Origin: Bdellovibrionales bacterium | GTDB taxonomy: Bacteria; Bdellovibrionota; Bdellovibrionia; Bdellovibrionales; JAGQZY01 | Assembly: GCA_019750295.1 (NCBI GenBank) | Contig: JAIEOS010000042.1 | Coordinates: 1-64,000, forward strand | Direction of reading: 5' to 3' | DNA: 64,000 nt | Shown: piece by piece, positions 46,298-55,227 of the stretch | Position numbering within the stretch: position 1 is the stretch's first letter | How the letters are laid out: each line of letters starts with the position of its first letter | Program-made: the position numbers and the translations under genes | Notes under the pieces: model-generated | Databases searched by the model: none | Seen by the model: the letters and a program-made list of their open reading frames with translations, nothing else | Told to the model about the DNA's origin: nothing

Positions 46298-48079
46298 ATG
46301 AGTCGATTCCATACATCTATCTTATTTTTTACTTTAATGACTTTTGCGTCCTTAGTCGGCTGTAGTTCTTCGTCAAAGTCTGTACAGGTTCCTCAGAAGT
46401 TGAGGCCCTTCGAAAAGTTCTCCAACGAGTTTTTTAACGAGCTCCAGAGCCTCAACCCTAGTTTTGCGGTGGGGATAGGTCTCCATCAGTATGACGACCA
46501 GTTGACGATTCCCGATGATCAGTATCGCCAACGTATGCTCGATTTCTATGCTCAAAGCAAAACCAAACTCAAAGGCTTCGATCATTCTCAGCTCAACTCT
46601 TCCGAACTTATGGATTATCACTTGATGTTGAATTACCTGGAACGTGCGGAGTGGAGTTCAAATACTTTTAAAAGCTGGCAGTGGGATCCTTCCAATTACA
46701 ATCTCGGAGAAGACATCGCTCTTGTTTTAGAAAGCCCACAGAAAAGCGAAAAAGAAAAAGCCTTAGCCGTTTCTAAAAAGATGGCATTATTCCCCAAATA
46801 CTACGAAGCGGCGCTCAAGAATATTTCTAAGCCCACGCGCGAGCATTTAGCTCTCGCCATCAAGCAAAACAAAGGGACGGTGGAGTATCTTAAGAGCACC
46901 GTACAGTCCAAGAGTCGCTCGCTTCGCGGTGACCCAGAGAAAGAATTCCAAACTCACTTGAAAACAGCCGTTGAGGCCACCGAGAATTTTGTGCGAGATC
47001 TGGAAAAGCTCAATGAGTCCGCTTCTAAATCTAAATTTCGAAGCGCCTACCGTGACTTCCGCCTCGGTCAAAAGCTCTATAGCGAAAAATTTAGTTTCGA
47101 TTTGCAGTCGAGCTTCACCAGTGAGGAGATCTACAAGCGCGCTCTCAAAATGCGGCAGGAAACTCATTCCTCGATGGCTAAAATTGCCGACGACCTGTGG
47201 CCGAAGTATTTCCCAGGTCAAAAGCCTCCTAAAGATTCCATGAAAAAAATGAGGGAAGTGATCGCTAAAGTCTCTCAGAATCACGTCAAAGCTTCGGAGT
47301 TTGTTCCGACGATTCAAAAGCAAGTCCCTGAACTCTGGGATTTTGTCGTCGCCACAGATTTGATGACTCTGGATCCGAAGAAAAAGCTACAGGTTCGTGA
47401 AACTCCGACCTATCAACGCGGCTTTGCCGGAGCGAGTGTTGATTCTCCCGGTCCCTATGACGGTGATCGAGAAACCTACTATAACGTCACTCCGCTGGAG
47501 GGAATGACTCCCGAGCAGGAAGAGAGTTATCTGCGGGAGTACAACAATTATACTTTGCAGATTCTTAATATCCATGAAGCCATCCCTGGTCATTACGTCC
47601 AACTGGTCTACGCCTCTAAAAATCCAAGCTTGGCCAAAAAGATCTTCGGCAACGGAACGATGGTCGAAGGCTGGGCCGTCTACTCGGAACTCGCGATGAT
47701 GGAGGCGGGCTACGGGAATCGCGAGCCGGAACTGTGGCTGATGTATTACAAATGGCGACTCAGAGTGATCACGAATACGATTCTTGACTACGGTCTTCAT
47801 AACTTGAATCTCTCCAGAGACAAAGCGATTCAGATGATGGTGCGCGATGCTTTCCAGGAGCAAGAAGAGGCCGAGAAGAAGTGGATTCGTGCGGGAGTTT
47901 CTCAGGTTCAGTTGGTCAGTTATTTTGCTGGCTTTGTCGAAATTCTTGATTTTCGTGAGGAATTAAAAAAGAAAATGGGTGATAAATTTAATTTAAAACA
48001 ATTTCATGAGAAATTTTTAAGTTACGGAAGCGCCCCTATTAAATATATTAAAGAACAAATGCGAAAAGAGATGTTATGA
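46298..48079 (+). CDS. DUF885-family putative metallopeptidase, lipoprotein
   Basis: 593 residues from the ATG at 46298. The signal MSRFHTSILFFTLMTFASLVGCSSS has a lipobox ending at Cys22. The zinc site is ILNIHEAIPGHYVQL (HExxPGH), with the second Glu in GTMVEGWAVYSELAMMEAGYG. The family is uncharacterised, mostly helical and related to zincin peptidases. Probably anchored in the outer membrane. The stop overlaps the pdxH start as ATGA. Confidence 0.86.
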   Translation: MSRFHTSILFFTLMTFASLVGCSSSSKSVQVPQKLRPFEKFSNEFFNELQSLNPSFAVGIGLHQYDDQLTIPDDQYRQRMLDFYAQSKTKLKGFDHSQLNSSELMDYHLMLNYLERAEWSSNTFKSWQWDPSNYNLGEDIALVLESPQKSEKEKALAVSKKMALFPKYYEAALKNISKPTREHLALAIKQNKGTVEYLKSTVQSKSRSLRGDPEKEFQTHLKTAVEATENFVRDLEKLNESASKSKFRSAYRDFRLGQKLYSEKFSFDLQSSFTSEEIYKRALKMRQETHSSMAKIADDLWPKYFPGQKPPKDSMKKMREVIAKVSQNHVKASEFVPTIQKQVPELWDFVVATDLMTLDPKKKLQVRETPTYQRGFAGASVDSPGPYDGDRETYYNVTPLEGMTPEQEESYLREYNNYTLQILNIHEAIPGHYVQLVYASKNPSLAKKIFGNGTMVEGWAVYSELAMMEAGYGNREPELWLMYYKWRLRVITNTILDYGLHNLNLSRDKAIQMMVRDAFQEQEEAEKKWIRAGVSQVQLVSYFAGFVEILDFREELKKKMGDKFNLKQFHEKFLSYGSAPIKYIKEQMRKEML

Positions 48080-48663
48080 GCTTAGGTGCAGACCCCTATT
48101 TAATATTTAAAGAATGGATGGAGACGGCGGAGAAGGCTGGTGTCATCGAGCCGAATGCAATGGTGATATCGACCATCGATGAGCAGGGCCAGCCGGATTC
48201 GCGGGTGGTTTTATTAAAACGGACGATCGATGGAGTGTTCTATTTTTTTACCAATTATAACAGTCCCAAATCACGGCAGCTCCTGAAGAACCCAGTCGCC
48301 GCTTTAAACTTTCACTGGAGATTTCCGGTCAGTCGCCAGGTGCGCATCAAAGGGACGGTGATGAAGGCCAGCGCGGAAATTTCGGATGAGTACTACTCAA
48401 CACGATCTCGCGGCAGTCGCATTGGCGCTTGGTCCTCTCCGCAAAGTCAGCCCATCGAGAACCGCAAGGTGCTCGAAGATCTGGTAAAATCCTTCGAAGA
48501 AAAATTTGCGGACCGCGAGATCCCTCGGCCTGAATTTTGGGGAGGATTTGGAATTCGCCCGACGTCCATTGAGTTTTGGGAAGACGGTCAATATCGACTT
48601 CATACTCGATGGAAGTACGTCAAAGACGGGGATACGTGGAAAGCCTCCATGTATGCTCCCTAA
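48076..48663 (+). CDS. pdxH: Pyridoxamine 5'-phosphate oxidase
   Basis: 195 residues. FMN enzyme that makes pyridoxal phosphate. Typical marks are NAMVISTIDEQGQPDSRVVLLK, GVFYFFTNYNSPKSRQL, VAALNFHWRFPVSRQVRIKG, SRGSRIGAWSSPQSQPI and RPEFWGGFGIRPTSIEFWEDGQ. The end (YVKDGDTWKASMYAP) departs a little from the usual R-L-x-P. ATGA coupling to the DUF885 gene. It overlaps the convergent gene by 4 bases. Confidence 0.92.
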   Translation: MSLGADPYLIFKEWMETAEKAGVIEPNAMVISTIDEQGQPDSRVVLLKRTIDGVFYFFTNYNSPKSRQLLKNPVAALNFHWRFPVSRQVRIKGTVMKASAEISDEYYSTRSRGSRIGAWSSPQSQPIENRKVLEDLVKSFEEKFADREIPRPEFWGGFGIRPTSIEFWEDGQYRLHTRWKYVKDGDTWKASMYAP

Positions 48664-49475
48664 TCTAGTGCGGATCGTAACTCCTCTGCGATCTCTTCGC
48701 TGAGGGGTGTACGGTCGAGGCGATGGAGTAATCGTCGATAGTTTTGACGATTGCTTTCGTCGACGAAGGGTTTAAGACTTTTTGCGATTTCGACCGCAGC
48801 ATTCACGCTGCCCTCGACAAGCACCGACGCGAACACCTCATCCATACGGTCTCTTTGCGAGGGCTGATCGATACGGTGAAGCTCTTGCATGGCGAGAGAA
48901 ATACTTTCCGGATGATAAAATAAAATCACATGATTCAATATGGGCTCCACGAGAGTTGGATCGGCGGTCTGGGTGGATAATATTCGCAGAGCCTCCATTT
49001 TAACTCCTGCGGATTCGAAGGGAAGAAATTCTTTAAGGAACGGAGCTATTCGATCATCTTTATAGTTGTGTCTTAAAACCCAGCTTCGTAAGGTGCGGAG
49101 AGTTTTGGTGATGTCCTCATACACGGCGATTTCGTAGGACTGCGGGTCAGATTGAGGATATTTGCAGTTTCTTACTTTAAGGCAGTTTCTCAATGTTTCT
49201 AATTTTTGTTGGAAAAACGCATAAGGTTCGGCAAAAGCTCTCTGCATCTGGAGCTGTAGAGGTTGAGTCACCCTTGCAGAGGGAACGGCCACTTGAGCCG
49301 ATCTTTGAGAGTTTGTTGCGGTCCCAGGATCTTTCGACAGTTGTGCGGACCTAAACTGAGCTTGAGGAACAGATGGAAGTGGGGTGTGTCGGCTTTGAGG
49401 AGCTGGTGAATTCCATTGGATCAGAAGGAGCGAGCCCGCGGAAATCATCCCCAGCGGGAGTAGGTAGTGTTTCAT
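48660..49475 (-). CDS. Exported or membrane-anchored helical-repeat protein
   Basis: 271 residues. A signal or anchor (LLPLGMISAGSLLLIQW) is followed by a Pro/Ser/Gln-rich linker of about 60 residues. The region from 85 to the end is helical, with HEAT-like text (IAPFLKEFLPFESAGVKMEALRIL; PTLVEPILNHVILFYHPESISLAM). Two Cys in RNCLKVRNCKYP may bridge. It is coupled by a 4-base overlap (ATGA) to the lytic-transglycosylase-like gene upstream, so both probably act in the periplasm. Function unknown. Confidence 0.55.
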   Translation of the reverse strand: MKHYLLPLGMISAGSLLLIQWNSPAPQSRHTPLPSVPQAQFRSAQLSKDPGTATNSQRSAQVAVPSARVTQPLQLQMQRAFAEPYAFFQQKLETLRNCLKVRNCKYPQSDPQSYEIAVYEDITKTLRTLRSWVLRHNYKDDRIAPFLKEFLPFESAGVKMEALRILSTQTADPTLVEPILNHVILFYHPESISLAMQELHRIDQPSQRDRMDEVFASVLVEGSVNAAVEIAKSLKPFVDESNRQNYRRLLHRLDRTPLSEEIAEELRSALD

Positions 49476-50410
49476 ACCACATCTCCTTTCAAAGAATCTC
49501 TGTGAATGGAATAATCGTCGATCACGGGACGTCGATTTTGAGTGGGTCTCGGACGGGGCAATGGAGCTCGTTGGGGTGGCGTCGATGGATAGGATTCCAT
49601 GCGAGGAGCGGCGAGCGAACTGGTCTCGGCCCGCGTTTCAACAGTGGAAGAGATGAAGCGCGACCAATCCTTTTGTTGATGCTTCACCCAAAACTGTTGA
49701 TCGTTTCGCGCCCAGCGATGTCCTGGGTTGGTCCATCGACATCGCGATGCGGGTCCGCCGTTGTAGGCACTATAAGCGGAGCGATTGACAGTTTCGATAT
49801 TGACTGGATTTGAAGAGCAGGGGGAGCGAATACTTTTTTGTCGGCCATCGTAAAGAATGTCCATGGCGTAAACCATATGCCGTTGAAGATCGTAAACTTT
49901 GCCAGAATTAATAAAGACTCCGTGAGATCTGTTATCAATTTGCATCATGCCATGGCCATGATCGTGATCGCCTTTAAAGAATCGAAAGAGTTGATCCCGT
50001 CCTAATCGGTAATGAGAAAAATAGCTCTCTTGATGAGCGGTAGCGAGCACCAGCTGGATCCAACCCTCAACGTCGACTGCGGACGCTTGCGGCTCTCTTC
50101 GTTGCAAGTAGGCGGTTGCGGTCTCGTTGATGTATTTGTGCATTTCGCGCATGTAGCGAACGCGTTCTGCGTCCTTGGACGCGTTATCATCAAACGTCAC
50201 TTCGTTGTAACGGTCGCGAAGGGGAGCTGCATGTTCTTGTGGGAATCCGCAACTGAAGGGAGCGGCGCCAAACTGCCAAGTTCCGCTGAGTCGTTGAGGA
50301 CAGTTGCGATTGTTTTGCGCGCGTCGACGATTGCGTTTGGCCTCTGACGAACCACACGCCATGGTTATACTTGCGATGATGATCAATGAGATCCAATATT
50401 TCTGTGACAC
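49472..50410 (-). CDS. Lytic-transglycosylase-like lipoprotein
   Basis: 312 residues. Lipoprotein signal MSQKYWISLIIIASITMAC (lipobox TMAC). The lysozyme-like core has ATAHQESYFSHYRLG with the catalytic Glu, HGHGMMQIDNRSHG and YSAYNGGPASRC, which match soluble lytic transglycosylase motifs ES, GxMQ and AYNxG. The tail is Pro/Arg-rich and disordered. It would cut peptidoglycan at the cell envelope. In a predator such enzymes can also act on prey walls, but nothing here proves that. Confidence 0.78.
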   Translation of the reverse strand: MSQKYWISLIIIASITMACGSSEAKRNRRRAQNNRNCPQRLSGTWQFGAAPFSCGFPQEHAAPLRDRYNEVTFDDNASKDAERVRYMREMHKYINETATAYLQRREPQASAVDVEGWIQLVLATAHQESYFSHYRLGRDQLFRFFKGDHDHGHGMMQIDNRSHGVFINSGKVYDLQRHMVYAMDILYDGRQKSIRSPCSSNPVNIETVNRSAYSAYNGGPASRCRWTNPGHRWARNDQQFWVKHQQKDWSRFISSTVETRAETSSLAAPRMESYPSTPPQRAPLPRPRPTQNRRPVIDDYSIHRDSLKGDVV

Positions 50411-50553
50411 CCAAACCTCCTATGCTCTTTCTGAGCAAAGGAGGGACCGCTTTTAAAACCATGGAAAGGGACTCTCGCCAGAGTCCCAAAGAGAAAATTA
50501 CAAAGCCGCTAACAAATTTCGGCCCCAACAAAAACCCCGGCTTATAGCACCCA

Positions 50554-50577
50554 TAAAAGGTACGCCGATCCTTTTAG
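50554..50577 (-). terminator. 24-bp hairpin containing a stop codon (copy 2)
   Basis: + strand TAAAAGG, then TACGCCGAT, then CCTTTTAG. It is identical to 30711-30734 except for C instead of T at the tenth base. The TTA at 50574-50576 is the stop codon of the minus-strand gene. Twelve of its bases (AAAAGGTACGCC) also occur, inverted, at 10062-10073 next to a third gene end. Confidence 0.6.
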
Positions 50578-51647
50578 TAGGACTCGGAGTGGAAGGGGCG
50601 GTCGGGAGTGGTGGTGGGTGACTTTTGGACGGTGAGGTAAATGCGGCCCAACTCGCGGCCGTCGGACGTGGTCACACGCACTTGCATTTCTCCGTCGGTA
50701 AAGTTTTGTTTTGTGGTGTATCCGCGAAATCCCAAGTCTCGCCCACCCATGACTTGCATAGGAACGGTGTCGGTTTTGCTCCAGCCCTTGGCTGTTTTAA
50801 ACCACCACTCCATGTTGATGCTTTCTTTAAAGAATGAAGGAGCGAATACACTGGTGAAGCAATAAATCTTATCATTGGGCTCGGCGATAAAGGTTTGCGC
50901 CCCACGCTCCCAAATTTTGTACCATGGGCGATCGTACGACAAAACAAAGTTCCCGTTTTCTTTTTGAATGCGGTGATAGATTCCCATTTTTTCCACGGAG
51001 AGAGGCACTGGGGGTAAAAATGCGGTGAGATACAGAACTAAAAACAAAACGTGAACAAATGCACCGGGGAGAAAGATATCGCGCACCAACTCTTTTTGGG
51101 TGATATTTTCAAATTTCGAGATCAGATAGATAAAACTCAAATAGAAAATTCCTGAGATGACCAGCGAAAACAAAAATGTAAAGAATCCGATGTGCTGCCA
51201 CATCACCGGGATCAGATAAACAAAATAGGAGCAACTGCACAGAGCAAACAGTCCAAAGCGAATAATATCGCCGATATCTTTAACCATTTGAAATTCATTG
51301 AGCACTAAAAGAAGGGCAAAGCCCCCGATAAAAATAAATGAGCTCCAGAGCGAAGCGCTCTTAAAGTAAAAAATCATGTAAACACTAAGTAGGGCTCCTA
51401 AAAAAAAGTGAATCACCTCATGACGATAGGGCCAGAGTTTGCTGAGAAAGCGATGTTGGAACAGATGAGAAACGCGAACCGACTTGTCGGCGATGAGAAA
51501 TCCCCCGATCACCGCCAAATAGACAAACTGTTGTAACAGTTGAAACGAATCATCAATGCGCGAAACGGTGAGCAGATCGAAGGCAAAGCCTCCCAAAAAG
51601 AAACTTGCTGGAAAATAAGGCTTATAGGTTGCGATGAGTTGTTTCAT
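50574..51647 (-). CDS. Polytopic membrane protein with C-terminal DUF2914 domain
   Basis: 357 residues from the ATG at 51647. About seven membrane helices fill the first 230 residues (FFLGGFAFDLLTV, FVYLAVIGGFLIA, FLGALLSVYMIFYF, FIFIGGFALLLVL and others). The last 110 residues are a soluble beta domain (IYCFTSVFAPSFF ... MEWWFKTAKGWSKTD ... GEMQVRVTTSDGRELGRIYLTV) that fits DUF2914. Function of this family is unknown. Its stop lies inside the repeated 24-bp hairpin. Confidence 0.75.
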   Translation of the reverse strand: MKQLIATYKPYFPASFFLGGFAFDLLTVSRIDDSFQLLQQFVYLAVIGGFLIADKSVRVSHLFQHRFLSKLWPYRHEVIHFFLGALLSVYMIFYFKSASLWSSFIFIGGFALLLVLNEFQMVKDIGDIIRFGLFALCSCSYFVYLIPVMWQHIGFFTFLFSLVISGIFYLSFIYLISKFENITQKELVRDIFLPGAFVHVLFLVLYLTAFLPPVPLSVEKMGIYHRIQKENGNFVLSYDRPWYKIWERGAQTFIAEPNDKIYCFTSVFAPSFFKESINMEWWFKTAKGWSKTDTVPMQVMGGRDLGFRGYTTKQNFTDGEMQVRVTTSDGRELGRIYLTVQKSPTTTPDRPFHSESY

Positions 51648-51692
51648 GTTTTCGTTGCCTTCTAAAATCAATGCTAAATACAATTAAAGGCT

Positions 51693-52031
51693 ATGACAAT
51701 ATTTAAAAAAATCATCGACAAAGAAATTCCAGCCACCACCGTTTACGAAGACGACAAGTGCATGGCTTTTCGCGATGTCCAGCCCCAAGCGCCCACCCAT
51801 ATCCTTATTATTCCTAAGAAGGAAATCGTCTCCATGGCGAATTTAACCTCGGAAGATAAGGAACTGATGGGGCATATGTTAGTCACGGCCAGTCAGATTG
51901 CTAAAAAAGAGGGGATTGCGGAGAACGGCTACCGTCTCGTGATCAACACGAACCGCGACGGTGGCCAGTCTGTCTATCATTTGCATATGCATATTTTGGG
52001 CGGCCGACAGCTCAGTTGGCCCCCGGGATAG
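51693..52031 (+). CDS. HIT-family (Hint-type) nucleotide hydrolase
   Basis: 112 residues, the usual size. The histidine triad is HLHMHILGGR, and IPATTVYEDDKCMAFRDVQPQAPTHILIIPK is the family N-terminus. Hint proteins hydrolyse nucleoside phosphoramidates such as AMP-lysine. AAAGG precedes the ATG. Converges on the secreted-protein gene ending at 52034 with a 2-base gap. Confidence 0.93.
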   Translation: MTIFKKIIDKEIPATTVYEDDKCMAFRDVQPQAPTHILIIPKKEIVSMANLTSEDKELMGHMLVTASQIAKKEGIAENGYRLVINTNRDGGQSVYHLHMHILGGRQLSWPPG

Positions 52032-52033
52032 AT

Positions 52034-52858
52034 CTACGTGTAGTCCGGCGGGTTATTGGGATCCATCGGAAGATCTAAAAGACTGATATCAAAGAATAAA
52101 ATTTTTCCTTTGTGACGGTAAGCAAAGCATCCATTTTTGCTGGAACTGATGTTGTAGCCCGCACTCCAAGAGTGGTGTCCGTGGAGTTCTCCGACGGAGT
52201 TTGCAACGTGGTGAGGGTCCGTGTAGATCGCCATCACGTCGGGGATCGTGTTGTCGCCCACCGGGTTGCGGTGCCAGAAGCGAAACTCACTATGTTCGTC
52301 ATAGAATTTGCCGGTGTGTTTATCCTTCATCGCGAGCTGCTCGGCCGTATGATAAAGCGCACGCATCTTTGGGTCGTTCAGCATCTCTTCGTAGTGAAGG
52401 TAAAATTCAGGAGTTTCGGGAATCACCGGATACGCGGCCTGCCAGTGGGTTTCCTCAAAGTAAAGGTGGCTGTGTCCCATGTCGGGGAAAAAGATGAATT
52501 CGGCATATTTATTTTGCAGAGAAACTTCAATGTGGCGAGTGACTGATTTTATAAAGAGTTCGTTGATCTTAACTCGGTTCACCGTATTGAAGCCGCGATG
52601 AGTGAGGTAAAACTGATCATCCTCTTTACTATAGAAAGCGCGGGCATCCAGTCGTTTGCCGCTGTTGTAGATCTCATCAAAGCGCTGAGCCATCTCTGGG
52701 AGCGTGTAGTTCCAGCGAAAATCGGAGTTATAAACAATCGGCTCATCGGCCGCAGGAGCAGCACAACGGGTTTTCGAAAGTTCGAGATCAAAGCCAGATG
52801 GCTCTGCAAAGGCTGAAAAAGACATCAAGCCGATGATGACGAAAATTAGTGATTTCAT
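52034..52858 (-). CDS. Secreted His-rich protein, unknown function
   Basis: 274 residues from the ATG at 52858 (GGGGGG upstream). A GTG six codons earlier is less likely. Signal peptide MKSLIFVIIGLMSFSAFA. The mature protein is rich in His, Tyr, Phe and Trp (FFPDMGHSHLYFEETHWQ, EHSEFRFWHRNP, YTDPHHVANSVGELHGHHSW). The clustered His and acidic residues suggest a metal site. Only two Cys. I recognise no family. Confidence 0.6.
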   Translation of the reverse strand: MKSLIFVIIGLMSFSAFAEPSGFDLELSKTRCAAPAADEPIVYNSDFRWNYTLPEMAQRFDEIYNSGKRLDARAFYSKEDDQFYLTHRGFNTVNRVKINELFIKSVTRHIEVSLQNKYAEFIFFPDMGHSHLYFEETHWQAAYPVIPETPEFYLHYEEMLNDPKMRALYHTAEQLAMKDKHTGKFYDEHSEFRFWHRNPVGDNTIPDVMAIYTDPHHVANSVGELHGHHSWSAGYNISSSKNGCFAYRHKGKILFFDISLLDLPMDPNNPPDYT

Positions 52859-53022
52859 TGTTCCCCCCGAATTCACCCCTGAATTTCTACTAAAAGCCCC
52901 ATACTCTTAATAGAAGCCCGAACGTAATGGACGAGACATCAAAAGAAAATCAATTTCGAAATCGATAATAGGATCTACAGGGCGGGCCCGTTGACACCCG
53001 GTAAAAAATTTAAGAGCTCTTC

Positions 53023-53955
53023 TTAAAAATTAAGAAACGCGAGCAGCACGAACTCGGTCTGATCACCGCGGAACTGACCGAGATCGGATGTTTTGCCGGT
53101 GTCTTCGGAGCGATAACCGCGAAGGTTCACTTTATTCGAGACATTCAAGATAAAGTTAAAGTTTCGATTGAGGGTAAAACGGAGTGCGGGACCGGCTTTG
53201 ATCAAATGTTCATGCAAACGGTTGTTTCGTTGGCGGGACGTATCGTTCACACTCGAAGCATTGTACCAGTTGTCTTCTGCACCGAAGAACAATCCCAAAC
53301 CAAAGCCAGGGGCCATCTTATACCAAAGCGTCGCCCAATGATCTAAATCGTAACGTTTGGTGTTGCTCATGATGAGATTGTCAGGAGTGCTGTTCTCGTT
53401 TTCGTAGGCGGCCTGCGTTTGAATATGCCATGTGAACTTGGGCCAGTACTCGAGATCAAAGTGTCGGTTGATCGTTTTAGAGATAATAAACTCGTTGCGG
53501 ATCGCTCCGATCTTTCTTTGCGCTTGGCTTCCCTTGCTCGTGGGAAAGTAGGAGCGAATTTCCCAAAAGACTTCGATATCTCCGGGGAGAAGCGCCAGAT
53601 TATATTGAGTGTATCCGACAATAAAATCTCCGAGGAGCATTTCTTGCTCTTTAAGAGTCGTTTGATTTCCAAAATCATCGTAGGAGGCGGAGTTGTAAAT
53701 AAAAGGCGCGCGCAAACTGATTTTGCTCGAACTATTGATACGATAGTTGGCGGACACAAAATTATACATGTTGTAGCCGGTGCCACCACTCTGGAGTCCT
53801 TCGCCCTTAAGGCCCGTGAGACTAAACGCGCTCATGCCCCAATTCGAATCTCCGGAAGAGAGTGTCTCGAGAACCGAAAGAGAAGCGGATGCCTCGAAAG
53901 CCAACGATGTAATAAGGATAGCGACGAGCGCCCAATGTGCTGAAAATTTTCTCAT
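53023..53955 (-). CDS. Outer-membrane beta-barrel protein
   Basis: 310 residues with a signal peptide (to about FEASA). About twelve amphipathic strands alternate with turns (KISLRAPFIYNSASY, LLGDFIVGYTQYNLAL, DIEVFWEIRSYFP, HFDLEYWPKFTWHIQT, GPALRFTLNRNFNFILNV). The last residue is Phe (FVLLAFLNF), the outer-membrane assembly signal. Similar to transporter-like or porin-like barrels of unknown substrate. Divergent from the gene starting at 54073. Confidence 0.7.
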   Translation of the reverse strand: MRKFSAHWALVAILITSLAFEASASLSVLETLSSGDSNWGMSAFSLTGLKGEGLQSGGTGYNMYNFVSANYRINSSSKISLRAPFIYNSASYDDFGNQTTLKEQEMLLGDFIVGYTQYNLALLPGDIEVFWEIRSYFPTSKGSQAQRKIGAIRNEFIISKTINRHFDLEYWPKFTWHIQTQAAYENENSTPDNLIMSNTKRYDLDHWATLWYKMAPGFGLGLFFGAEDNWYNASSVNDTSRQRNNRLHEHLIKAGPALRFTLNRNFNFILNVSNKVNLRGYRSEDTGKTSDLGQFRGDQTEFVLLAFLNF

Positions 53956-54072
53956 ACTTCCCCCAGAAGCTGGCGCATGGTTCCAAATTCCGCGGCTAAT
54001 TTCAAGCGTTTTATGAACCTTAACCGAAAATTAAAAATGCCCGTGTTGATCTTTTGATGACGTTGTGTAACG

Positions 54073-55212
54073 TTGCCGGTGTCCCATGGGGGGTCTGTGT
54101 CACAAAATTTTGTCGGTCTTCTTAAGTCTACCTTAGTCTGTTCGGTATTGGTTTATCTCAGTGTGAGCTGCACAGGCCCACGCAAGCCCGTTTTTACTCC
54201 CGGCTACGAAGCTCCTCAAAACTCCATCACCGTAATGACCTATAACGTGGAGAATCTCTTCGATACTCAGCATGACGAAGGTAAAAACGACGAAACCTAT
54301 TTGCCCCTGGTTGTGAAAGGCGAGAAGGTCAAAGCTCGATGTCGTTTAAGTAACAACGCCGAGTTTCGCGCCACCGAGTGTATGACCAAAGATTGGAACG
54401 ACAAAGTCGTCGCAAAAAAAATGCGTCGTCTTTCCGATGTTCTTAGGCAAGTTAAAGGTGGAAAAGGTCCTGATATTTTACTTGTGCAAGAAGTGGAAAA
54501 TCGCCGCGTCCTCGAACAGTTTCGGACCGAGCACTTGTCAGATCTGGGCTATCAACCGGCAATCCTTGTCGAAGGACCCGATGAGCGGGGAATTGATGTG
54601 GGCCTCTTAACTAAACTCCCAGTGGTCGATCCGGTGAATTATCATGATTTAAAATTTACTCCGACGGCGGAGCTCCCCGCGGAAAAAATCAGTGCCACGC
54701 GCGGGATTTTAGAAGTGACTGTGAGACTTCCAGATGAAACGTTAATGACTGTTTTAGTTGTGCATTTGCCGTCCCAGGGCTCTCCAACGGAGTCCCGTCG
54801 TCAGTCGCTGGCTAAGATTAATAAAATTAAAGAAAGTTTACCAAAAGATCGTCTCGTTGTGGTTGGTGGCGATTTTAATATTTCGTCCAGCGAGGAAAAC
54901 TCGCAGAAGTTATTAACTACACAGATGATGGATAAGTGGGGAGTGTCTCATTTTATCGGCTGCAACAATTGCCCGGGAACTTATTTTTATCCTCGGGAGC
55001 AGCAATGGTCATTTTTTGATGTCTTTTTACTTTCACCCAACTTGCTCGAAGAGGGCGCGGGTCCGTGGAAAGTGATCACTCAGAGTATTCGTATCGAGAA
55101 CAATAGTGTGTACCAAAGCAATAAATTTGGTTCACCGGCGCGATTTGATGAGCGCAAGAAAGATGGCGTGTCAGATCACTGGCCCATCGCATTTGAGATT
55201 ATAAAACGTTAA
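54073..55212 (+). CDS. Endonuclease/exonuclease/phosphatase-family lipoprotein
   Basis: 379 residues if read from TTG at 54073. A GTG at 54097 after GGGGGG is an alternative. The signal ends in LSVSC, a lipobox. The EEP fold motifs are all there: TYNVENLFDTQH (Asn), LLVQEVENRRVL (Glu), VVHLPSQGSP (His), VVGGDFNISS (Asp, Asn) and GVSDHWPIAFE (Asp-His). It could cleave DNA, RNA or phospho-compounds outside the inner membrane. Followed by a lipoprotein gene 15 bases on. Confidence 0.82.
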   Translation: MPVSHGGSVSQNFVGLLKSTLVCSVLVYLSVSCTGPRKPVFTPGYEAPQNSITVMTYNVENLFDTQHDEGKNDETYLPLVVKGEKVKARCRLSNNAEFRATECMTKDWNDKVVAKKMRRLSDVLRQVKGGKGPDILLVQEVENRRVLEQFRTEHLSDLGYQPAILVEGPDERGIDVGLLTKLPVVDPVNYHDLKFTPTAELPAEKISATRGILEVTVRLPDETLMTVLVVHLPSQGSPTESRRQSLAKINKIKESLPKDRLVVVGGDFNISSSEENSQKLLTTQMMDKWGVSHFIGCNNCPGTYFYPREQQWSFFDVFLLSPNLLEEGAGPWKVITQSIRIENNSVYQSNKFGSPARFDERKKDGVSDHWPIAFEIIKR

Positions 55213-55227
55213 TCCGGGGGGAATAAC

